Below are positions 5,121-11,557 of a DNA stretch of 11,557 nucleotides, piece after piece. The DNA is taken from NCBI GenBank assembly GCA_026770615.1, contig MU631350.1, forward strand, positions 7,293-18,849, in the 5' to 3' direction. This DNA comes from Pavlovales sp. CCMP2436 (taxonomy: Eukaryota; Haptophyta; Pavlovophyceae; Pavlovales). The notes under the pieces are model-generated. The model was not told the origin of the DNA and searched no databases. It was given only the letters and a program-made list of their open reading frames with translations. The stretch's first letter is position 1. The number at the start of each line of letters is the position of its first letter. The position numbers and the translations under genes were made by a program.

Positions 5121-8065
5121 CTACTCGCGGTCGCTCTGCGAGTAGGGGATGATAAAGGGAGGCTCCTCCACCACGTTGATTTGCCCGCTCTCCAGCCCAC
5201 TCACCTTGACGAGCGACTGCAGCGGCACCTCGTACCCCGAGAGGAAGGCTCTCCCCGAGCCCTCCACCTTCTCGATCAGCACGCCCATGCCCACGCACTT
5301 GGCGTTGGCCATTTTGATCAGTTTGAAGAGGGCCTCTGCCGTGGATCCACCGGCGAGGAAGTCGTCCACGATCAGGATTCTGTCGCCCGCGCACAAGTAC
5401 TCCTCCGAGACGATGAGCTCGTTCATCGAGCCCTTGGTGTTCGAGCGGTAGGCGACGGTGAACGCGTCGGAGATGGTCAGTGGCCGCTGCTTGCGCGCAA
5501 AGACCACGGGGATCTTGAGGTACCGACCGACAAATATCGCGGGTATCAGGCCGGTCGCCTCGACGGTGAGGATCTTGTTGGGCATGGTTCGCTCGAGCCG
5601 CACCGCCAACTCCTCTCCGCACGCCTCGATCAGGCTCACGTCGATCTGGGGAAGGAAGGGGGGGGGGCAGACAGTCAGAGGCGGTCAGTGAGGATCTGCA
5701 GCTTGATGCGCCGCCCCTCAATCTCCTTGGTATGCGCTCACAAAGGCAGGGCAAAGGCTGCATTTTTGTTTATTAATAGTACTTTAACGTCCCCCGATTT
5801 GCAGCCCGAAGGCGTACGGGCATGACATTGCGTTATGCACCGCAAAAAAAAAAAGAAAAAAAAGGCGGGCGCACCTGGTGGTTGATGAACGAGGAGACCT
5901 TGAGAATGCCCGAGTCCAGCACCTTCCCGTCGCGCAGCACGCGCTCGCGCAGCATCTTTGCGCCGGGCATCTCCTTACCCGCCCCGCGCTGCTCACTGGG
6001 GAGCACCACCTGCACGATGGATTCAAATGATGAATTTAAATAAGGTTACAATTTCGAAGTGGACCATCGTGCATTCCCATACAGTACACATTGAAGAATC
6101 AAGTAGTACCTGCCCCGAGCCGCCTTTCTCCACATTGGGGCCTGTGAACGAGAGCGAAAACTCCTTGGCGAGCTTCTCGAGAAGGTTGTCAAAGGCCGCT
6201 GACCTGGAGACGACGAGCATGGAGGAGTTGGCGACCAGCAGCGCACTAGCGCACATGGCGTCGCCGAAGATGCTGCTCACCGTTATGATCATTTTTAGAT
6301 GCATTAGTATTCTTCTTCCACTTTTTCGTCGTCTTCTTCTTCTCTTGTTCGGCGCACAAAGCGTCGCCGAAGATGCTGCTCAACGTTTTCATCATCATTA
6401 TCGCTGTTATTGATCTTATTATTGCAACAAATACTACTACTACACTACTGCTACTGCTGCTACCATTACCGCGATTGTTACCGGTGTGCTACTGCTAATG
6501 CTATTATCAAAAAAAAAAAAAAAAAACGGTCTGCTACTACTGCTGCTGCTACAATTACTACTATTATAACGGTATGCTACTACTGCTACTGCTCCCATTG
6601 CCACTTCTTACCGATGTGTGCCGTTGACGAAAGCGGTTACGGAGTGGAAGAGGGCCACGCGGTTGGGCGCGGATAGCGGGCGCAGCTTGAGCATCAGCTC
6701 GTCCACGCGCTCGTTGATCTGCAGCGGGGGCGGGGAAAAGGGAGGGATGGGTGGACAGCAGGCGGCAGGCGGCAGGCGCACACGGGGGGGGGGGCTTCGG
6801 CAGCGCATGCCCGTCGACGGGCACATCGCTCGCGTGCGCACCTCGCCGCGGAAGACGTATCGCTTGTCGTTGCGCGCGTTGGGGTTGGCGAGCAGCTCGA
6901 CAGAGGTCGCTTCGGCGATGGAGGGGAGGCCGCTCGCCCTGAATGCCATCTCCGCCTTCATCAGCGCCTCGTCGCCGATCGTCAGCGAGGCGCCTGACTC
7001 CGCTTCCTCGATGCCATAACTGTCGCCGGCGAGTGCAGGTACGTCGGGGAAGTTGGTGGAGATTTTGATGTTGAAGTTTGCGTATGTCATTACCATACCA
7101 CGGTGGGTCCGATCGTCCACGGCGGTTGCCCACGCGGCGCGCCAGTTCGAGTCCGGCCAGAGGACCTGCTCAACCACCTCACCCGCCTCGCGTGCGAGAA
7201 TGTGTGTCTTCATCGATGCGGGCACGGGCACAGAGAACTTGGGTCGCCTCGGGCCGGGCGCGGGCTCGGGCGGCTCGCCGCTGCGCGTCCACGCATGGCC
7301 CACCTGCACCCAGCCTGGCATATCGAACGGGGAATCGGGCTTGTCCGGACCCACGGCGGAAAGACCCAGCCCCGCCGCCTCGCCCCCGGCCACACCGCTA
7401 GCGCTCGCGTCGGTGCGCACGGCCCCCGCGCTGTCCGCCTCGCCATCCGAACCCATAGCCCCCTCGTCCGCGCCGCTGTCCATCCAGTTTGACGAGATGC
7501 GAGGCATGGCCTTGAGTGTGGCGGCGATCGCAGCGTCCTCTGCAGCCTCACTCGCCCGCTCGGGTCCGCGCCCTTTTCTACGGGACGGCGCGGCCGCCTC
7601 CTCCTCTGGCCCCGGTTCGTCGACCACCCGCCGGCCGCCGCTCGCGGCCATAGCGGGCGCGGGCTCGCGTTGCGGCGTCGGCGGGCGGGTGAGGATCTGT
7701 TCGGCGGCGGCGTCTAGGAGCTCCTCCTCCAGGAGAGAGAGCGCCGGATCGGGCGGGCCGGATTCAAGGTCGATCTCCTCGATGTCTGTGAAGTCAAACT
7801 CCTCCGGAGCGCCCGCCTTGATCCACTCGTCGTAGAGCCGCGCGTCATCCCAGTCCAACCCGCCCCTGAACTTGCGCTTCTTCGGCTTGGCACCCACCGG
7901 CTCGAGGCCGAGCCTGTGTGGACGCCTCGCGGCTGCGCCTGGGGCCGCACTCGGCGACCGGCCGGCAAAGGCCGAGGCTCTTCCCGCGGAGGGCACATGC
8001 AGCCCGCGCGCTGATGCAGCTAAGCATAGCACCCCCGCCCACGCGAATGCTGCGCCGGCGCGCAT
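5121..8065 (-). CDS. Plastid-type leader + unknown domain + xanthine phosphoribosyltransferase, five exons (probable fusion gene)
   Basis: Inferred exons: 8065-6842, 6718-6612, 6272-6110, 6009-5875 and 5645-5121, giving 717 residues with matching phases throughout. Residues 1-20 form a hydrophobic signal-like stretch; ASAFAG follows at 30-35 and a basic segment at 47-67. Residues about 70-270 are acidic and Pro/Ala-rich, probably disordered. Residues about 276-498 (KFSVPVPASM to EKGGSG) look globular and conserved but I do not recognise them. Residues 517-705 match bacterial-type xanthine phosphoribosyltransferase (xanthine + PRPP to XMP): start MLRERVLRDGKVLDSGILKV, FINHQ|IDVSL across the last intron, IPVVFARKQRPLTISD, and the PRPP loop ILIVDDFLAGGST (633-645). 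M517 aligns with the usual bacterial start. A separate cytosolic enzyme starting there is therefore the main alternative, with the upstream gene stopping near 6023. The good donor and acceptor at 6109/6010 favour one protein. Bacterial origin of the enzyme part is inferred. Confidence 0.75.
6249..6396 (-). repeat. Duplicated 3' splice site and exon start, phosphoribosyltransferase gene intron 2
   Basis: Copies at 6249-6293 and 6352-6396, about 89% identical, are 103 bases apart. On the transcript strand both read GAGCAG|CATCTTCGGCGACGC, so both present an acceptor followed by the same exon start (IFGDA). Only the downstream copy leads into the long open exon (in frame ...NGTH-R-IFGDAMCASALL). 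The upstream copy soon runs into Lys-rich low-complexity sequence. Exon-side differences are GCC/GCT, ATG/TTG and GCT/GCC. Confidence 0.7.
6397..6600. repeat. Microsatellite-rich intron interior
   Basis: This part of intron 2 of the phosphoribosyltransferase gene consists of imperfect CTA/CTG/CTACTG triplet runs around an A homopolymer at about 6510-6526. It contains no exon. Similar triplet sequence fills introns of the amidohydrolase. Confidence 0.65.
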
Positions 8066-8811
8066 CTGCGCTCCTCGTCTCGCGCTGAAAGCGCGAAAGC
8101 GCGACCCGGGTGTGCTGTCGCAGTGGACCGTAGTAACTAACCCAACCAGTTACGAAACGAGGGACAACCGACGTGCGCGCCCTCGCCCGGCATGCCGACT
8201 CTTGCGCGGTCCGCTTGTCAGGCCCCCGCGTGCGCGTCGCTGACTCGGCCGCGTTGAGCAGCCGTCGCCGAAACAAATGCAAAATACGGGGTACAGTCAT
8301 GGGCGGCTTCCGTGCCCGCGCCCGCGTGTGCAGGGCACGCCGTGCGAACGCATCGCGTGGAGCGTGGTCTCGAGAACGCGGGGCGTCCGGCACGCCGCGT
8401 GGCACGCGTCGCGAGATGCCAGAATATGCGGTTCACCGGCTGTGCAATAGACGAGATTTTTTTTTATTTTTTTTACGATTAGTTAATGCTTGACATTGAC
8501 AAGGAGAACACTGCGCCTGGGAAGGTCAACGTGGGAGCGCCGCAATCTCTTACTCGCCGCAGCACCGCCTCACTGCAGATCTTGGGCCTGGCCTTCTTCT
8601 TTGCACCGAATGAAATGCGCATTCTCGCAAACTCTGTATCAAAGTCTCGTTTCTTGCTTACAGCCTCAAGACGCACGCACGGCCCGACACGAGCGGGAGG
8701 TCAGCGCGCGGGAGCGTCGCGATCTTTTACTCGCCGATGTCCACAATACTGATTTAAAACAATCCGACGTTACCCGTCGGCTGTCCAGGTGCGGAGAACA
8801 CACGCGCGGGG
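8066..8811. promoter_or_regulatory. Divergent spacer upstream of phosphoribosyltransferase and small-protein genes
   Basis: The spacer is GC-rich up to about 8450, then has a T-rich run (8458-8474). GCGCGAAA at 8091-8098 matches the E2F-type site TTTCGCGC read on the minus strand and lies 26 bases upstream of the ATG at 8065. GTAACT (8133-8138) and AGTTAC (8148-8153) form a 6-bp inverted repeat containing MYB-like CAGTTA. Both assignments are consensus matches only. The right part (8486-8788) contains possible coding sequence described separately. No TATA box is obvious. Confidence 0.35.
8524..8788 (+). other. Possible unplaced exon with an internal duplicated segment
   Basis: Positions 8664-8788 look like an exon: acceptor TTGCTTACAG, donor CCAG|GTGCGG, and an open frame including ARERRDLLLADVHN. 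A related segment at 8524-8559 resembles 8699-8736 and reads WERRNLLLA in the same frame, with silent CGC/CGT and CTC/CTT differences. Both segments therefore seem to have been coding once. Another frame opens with an ATG at 8486 (MLDIDKENTAPGK) before a possible GTCAAC donor. I cannot join any of these in frame to the gene starting at 8812. They may be 5' exons of that gene, a decayed gene, or chance. Confidence 0.3.
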
Positions 8812-9465
8812 ATGTCGGCAAGCAACCTGGCAACGACGGCCGGTCAGCTGGACTGGACGAAGACGATTAAAAAGGAGCATAGCACCCGTGCCACATGGCT
8901 CGCGCAATATGGCGGCGAGGAGTACAAGCTGGCGCCGCGGATGGTGAAAGTCAAGAAGCAGTCGATAGAGGAGTCCGTGACGCCACCGGCGGAGGCTCCA
9001 CTCGTGACGGTGGAGGAAACCCCGCGGGCACTCACGCACCAGGAGGTGCTGCAGCGGATGCAGGTGCGCCAAAAGCTTAGCTCCGAAAATTCGCTGCCTT
9101 GCTCTCGCTGCCTGTCCCCAGTGCCTGCTTCCTGGTGCAGAAGGCGGGCTAAACATCTGGGCCTTCTGTGCTACCCCGCTACCCTACCCCCCTCCCTTTA
9201 CCCCCGACCCATCCCCTGTCTCTGTTCCCGTTCCAGTCCCCACCTCCTCCCTTCAGTTCACCACCTCCACTGCGGATAGCTTCGTGGACTGGTGGCGAAG
9301 CCCCCACACACTGTCTCCGTCCCCGTCCCCACTCCACCCTTTCAGTTTACCACTTCCACCGCGGATAGCTTTGTGGACATGGCGGCGACGCCCGTGCACA
9401 TCCTGGCGAGGCAGTCCATCCAATCTGGGCAGTTCAACCGGCGAAAGACAATGCAAGAAATCTGA
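8812..9465 (+). CDS. Small protein of unknown function, two exons
   Basis: Inferred exons 8812-9063 and 9346-9465 join in phase 0 (LQRMQ|FTTSTADSF) and give 123 residues. The donor is CAG|GTGCGC; the acceptor follows a C/T-rich tract and TTTCAG. The protein is charged and soluble, with a Lys-rich first third (DWTKTIKKEHSTRATWLAQY), a Pro/Glu middle, and an Arg/Lys/Gln-rich end (RQSIQSGQFNRRKTMQEI). I recognise no domain, signal peptide or membrane segment. The ATG at 8812 was chosen because the frame is open and codon use turns GC-rich in the exon pattern from there. Upstream exons are possible (see 8524-8788). The intron contains a second, earlier acceptor with a copy of the exon start. Continuing through the intron instead gives an unconvincing Ser/Pro-rich frame to 9279. 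The gene is divergent from the phosphoribosyltransferase gene and convergent with the dehydrogenase. Confidence 0.6.
9190..9378 (+). repeat. Tandem duplication of 3' splice site plus first 33 coding bases
   Basis: Exon-side copies at 9257-9289 and 9346-9378 are 89 bases apart and each is preceded by a C/T tract with CTGTCTC and by TTCAG. Both encode FTTSTADSFVD. The four differences (TTC/TTT, ACC/ACT, ACT/ACC, TTC/TTT) are all silent C/T changes. Splicing to the first acceptor and reading on shifts into a poor frame (VDWWRSPHT...). Splicing to the second gives the full C-terminus. Confidence 0.8.
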
Positions 9466-9791
9466 GGCGCCGTGCTCCCTCCACACGGGCCACGACTCTT
9501 TCCCCCTCCTGGCAGTTGGCGAATCGATGCTTGCGCTTTGCGACCAATGATGTAAGTGTGAAGCTCAAAAGAGTTGATGTGCATGGCACAGTGCTTCTGT
9601 CGTTTTTGTACATGACGCTCCAGCGCGCACGCGTACCTAGACATCTGATGCATCATATTCATTATAATTTCTTTGAATATGATGAATCATGAAGTTATAT
9701 TTAAACTTTAAACTTAAATAAACTAGCTAAAAACGGCCTATAAATAAGGGCAAGAAAAATCTTGAAAGGGGCCTCGGCGGCGCCTCCGTCG
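9466..9791. other. Convergent spacer between small-protein gene and dehydrogenase
   Basis: Holds the 3' flanks of two tail-to-tail genes. The first half is mixed composition with no supported exon. The second half is AT-rich, with the hairpin at 9646-9689, repeated TTTAAACTT-like sequence near 9699-9717 and an AATAAA at 9716-9721 that might serve as a polyadenylation signal on the plus strand. Confidence 0.5.
9646..9689. terminator. Inverted repeat between convergent genes (16-bp arms, one mismatch)
   Basis: TGATGCATCATATTCA (9646-9661) pairs with TGAATATGATGAATCA (9674-9689) with a single mismatch and a 12-base loop. It sits in the same kind of place as the hairpin at 4939-4978, between two gene ends. 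A shared role in 3' end formation is inferred. Confidence 0.45.
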
Positions 9792-11129
9792 TTAAATCCG
9801 GAGGTGCTTGGAGATCGCCGCCTTGCTCTTCTCCCAGAATAGCTTTTGCAGCGTTGCGTTGCTCGCCTGCGGGTGGATCGGCTCGGCCTTCATCGCCATA
9901 GGCACGTAGTAGCCGCCGTTCACCGGCAGCTGCGCCGAGGTCGCGAGGTACAGCTGCGTGAGCGCACCGTCGCTGGCCGTCATCAGGGCGAAATCCATCA
10001 GCTGCATTGCAAACGCGTTGGCCAGCTCGACCGCTTTTCCAGCCGCCGCGGCCTCTGTGGCCATCTGGCCGGCCAAGTAGCGGCTGAGCTCCGTCTTGAT
10101 GATGCCAGGGTGGCACGCGTACGCAGTGACGCCGCTGCCCGCAAGCCGCGACGCCGCCTCCCGCGCGAAGAAGATGTTGGCGAGCTTCGACTGGCCGTAA
10201 GCTTTGCCGTCCTCATAGTCGGAGCCCTTCTGCTCCCACATCTCAAATCGCATCCCTTCTGCGTATGCCTGCGACTCAGCCGCCGACGAAACGGAGACGA
10301 CACGTGCGGGCGCCGACGCGCGCAGCTTGCCCTCAAGTTTATGGAAGAGAGCCTGATGCGCGAGGTGGTTGACCCCAATGTGGGACTCGAATCCATCCCT
10401 CGTGAGTTCAAAGCCGTAAGAAAACTCGCGGCCGACGAACTGAGGGCCTGTGGGAGTTATGGGTGTGCGTGGGGGATGGGTGAGTGGGGAACGGGAGGAG
10501 ATGGGAATGGGGTTATGGGTGCACGGAGATTATGGTGAAAGATGAATAAAGGACTGGAGATGTGTGGGGGTGAAGGACTGGAGATTGTGGGAGTGTGTGG
10601 GGTGTGGGTGTGGGTGTATGGGGAAATGATTGGGGTGGGTGGGAGATGGGGATGGGAGATGTGTGGGGTATGGGATGGTGTGCGTAGGCAATGGACCTGG
10701 CGATTTCATCACTCCAGCGTTGAGCACGAGTAGATGCAGCGGAAGTCTGAGCCGCTCAAACTCGGCGGCGAATCTGCCAACTGAGGCGAGCGAGGACAGG
10801 TCGAGCGCCATCGCGCGCACCGACGCCGTCGGGACCGACGCGCGGATGTTTGCGACCGCCGCGGCGCCCTTATCCGCCGAGCGCGCCGTCAGAATGACCG
10901 TTGCACCCGCACGCGCAAGCTCGCGCGCGGTCTCCCGCCCGATTCCGGAGTTTCCGCCCGTAACGATTGCGACCCTGCCATCTAAGCGCGGGATGCTCCC
11001 CACCGCGAAGGGCGCGGGGGAGGTGTACTTTGCCATCCAACCCCCTGCTACGTGAGAGAGGTAGAGCGGGGCGGCCACGATGGCGAGAAGCACAACTAGT
11101 GCTGCCCGTGTGCACAGCTTTGCCAGCAT
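9792..11129 (-). CDS. Membrane-anchored short-chain dehydrogenase/reductase (retinol dehydrogenase-like), two exons
   Basis: An NAD(P)-dependent oxidoreductase with a Rossmann fold. Inferred exons 11129-10697 and 10447-9792 give 362 residues; the split Gly145 codon joins MKSP to PQFVGREFSYGF. Visible motifs: cofactor loop TGGNSGIG (57-64), R83 after ILTA, D110-L111, LNAGV (136-140), N171 in GVNHLAH, S198/S199 in VVSVSSAAES, and the catalytic Y228xxxK232 in YGQSKLAN followed by HPGIIKTEL. Residues 8-26 are a hydrophobic segment, so the enzyme is probably anchored in a membrane or carries a signal anchor. The pattern is closest to the retinol dehydrogenase / WWOX / plastid TIC32 group; substrate and exact location cannot be told from sequence. 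Length is close to the 300-350 typical of the group. The intron (10696-10448) is C-rich on the transcript strand with donor CCAG|GTCCAT and acceptor CCCACAG. Upstream lie three TTGACCG elements. Confidence 0.88.
10448..10696 (-). repeat. Low-complexity intron of the dehydrogenase (C-rich transcript / G-rich plus strand)
   Basis: The 249-base intron consists of degenerate repeats. On the plus strand these include GGACTGGAGATTGTGGG-type units (two at about 10552-10595) and GGGTGTGGGTGTGGGT runs able to form G-quadruplexes. On the transcript strand they are CCCACACCC and ATCTCCAGTCCTT motifs, the latter creating extra AG dinucleotides ahead of the true acceptor. Confidence 0.65.
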
Positions 11130-11130
11130 C

Positions 11131-11165
11131 TTGACCGGCGCGTTGACCGATACGTTGATTGACCG
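11131..11165 (+). promoter_or_regulatory. Triple TTGACCG element just upstream of the dehydrogenase start
   Basis: TTGACCG occurs at 11131-11137, 11143-11149 and 11159-11165, immediately before the minus-strand ATG at 11129. The element contains the TTGACC form of the plant WRKY W-box, but its place in the 5' leader also allows an RNA-level role or a simple repeat. Confidence 0.3.
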
Positions 11166-11557
11166 GGCGTCGAATCCTCTCGAACCCTGTGTGCGTTTTT
11201 CAAATTGGGCGCACGCACACGCCAGGGGGGTTACTCACGCCTCACCACATTTTGAACAGCGGCGCGGCCTGCCATCTCGGGCTCGTGTCGCGCTCTTCGC
11301 CAGAGCTCAGCTCGCGGTGGACCGCGCGAGCCTGGGTCGCGTGAACCGCTCTCTGCTCGCGCGCGTCTTGCTCCTCGTCGAGCGGGTGCAGGCGAGCCGT
11401 CGGCGCACCGTCCACCGCGTATTTTACCCCCAAACTGATATACATATATATAGCGGCTCAGCATGGTTCAACAGGTGTTGTTCACTCACTGACTTGGTCG
11501 ACGTCAGACGTTAGTCCTGGCAGCAGGGATGGTGGTGGTAGAGGTGAGGTTGGTGGT
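11166..11557. promoter_or_regulatory. Upstream region of the dehydrogenase
   Basis: Contains a TATA-like run (TATATATA read on the minus strand, about 11445-11452) roughly 320 bases before the start codon. Between them lies an open minus-strand stretch (11445-11242) with GC-rich codons that cannot be spliced in frame to the dehydrogenase through the GT/AG sites I tested. The right edge is a GGT-rich simple repeat (11528-11557). No other gene is supported. Confidence 0.35.

Noticed and set aside
5650..5763. Possible extra exon (KEIEGRRIKLQ) within the last intron of the phosphoribosyltransferase gene
   Set aside because: It has no suitable acceptor-donor pair, and direct joining FINHQ|IDVSL already matches the enzyme family.
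4995..5825. 276-residue plus-strand open frame opposite the phosphoribosyltransferase exon
   Set aside because: It is opposite a strongly conserved exon and its own intron, with no domain and biased composition.
6397..6600. CRISPR-like array suggested by repeated CTACTG units
   Set aside because: The units are 3-6 base microsatellites without spacers, inside an intron of a eukaryotic gene.
7053..7835. 260-residue plus-strand Ser/Ala/Pro-rich open frame
   Set aside because: It is antisense to the disordered region of the five-exon gene, with low complexity and no motif.
7845..8405. 186-residue minus-strand frame crossing the start of the five-exon gene
   Set aside because: It overlaps the first exon in another frame and is Arg-rich without any domain. 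The frame with the signal-like leader fits better.
9846..10538. 230-residue plus-strand frame opposite the dehydrogenase
   Set aside because: It is antisense to the YxxxK exon and extends into the intron repeat.
11242..11445. 67-residue minus-strand frame upstream of the dehydrogenase as an extra 5' exon
   Set aside because: Its ATG lies inside a TATA-like run, and the available donor (GTGAGG) and acceptor (CACACAG) join out of frame with the dehydrogenase. Kept only as part of the upstream region.

Overview
The window is nuclear DNA of a eukaryote. Five protein genes are visible, and four of them become complete only after spliceosomal-type (GT...AG) introns are removed. Exons are very GC-rich. 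Introns and spacers are C-rich, AT-rich or microsatellite-like. The multi-exon xanthine phosphoribosyltransferase gene opens with a signal-peptide-like stretch followed by an ASAFAG motif. That motif resembles the ASAFAP motif of proteins imported into red-algal secondary plastids. With the GC bias and C-rich introns, a photosynthetic protist such as a haptophyte or a stramenopile alga is the best guess. This is inference; no marker gene proves it.

Layout from left to right. Positions 1-422 are non-coding and hold two copies of a short interspersed repeat. An M20D metallo-amidohydrolase (auxin-conjugate/hippurate hydrolase type) lies on the minus strand in five exons, 2613 to 423. A 166-bp divergent spacer holding an 18-bp perfect palindrome separates it from an intronless NEK-like Ser/Thr kinase with a C-terminal PH/GRAM-like region (plus, 2780-4750). 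A convergent spacer (4751-5120) carries a third repeat copy and a 13-bp-arm hairpin. A five-exon minus-strand gene (8065 to 5121) joins a plastid-type leader, a disordered acidic region, an unrecognised globular domain and a complete bacterial-type xanthine phosphoribosyltransferase in one open frame. A divergent spacer (8066-8811) precedes a small two-exon gene of unknown function (plus, 8812-9465). A second convergent spacer carries a 16-bp-arm hairpin. A two-exon membrane-anchored short-chain dehydrogenase (minus, 11129 to 9792) closes the gene set. The last 430 bases are its upstream region.

Gene orientation alternates strictly (-,+,-,+,-), so every junction is head-to-head or tail-to-tail. 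The genes are ordinary metabolic and signalling genes with no obvious shared pathway, although the amidohydrolase and the phosphoribosyltransferase are both salvage-type enzymes. I see no defence system, CRISPR array, transposase, rRNA or tRNA.

The most unusual property is at the exon-intron boundaries. In at least four introns, the splice-site region together with adjacent exon sequence is present twice, in tandem. In one case the two copies differ only at silent third codon positions. This looks like intron creation, boundary sliding or alternative splicing caught in progress. In addition, half of the 5' splice sites read GTGCG instead of GTAAG, and they go mostly with C-rich introns, which suggests two intron classes.
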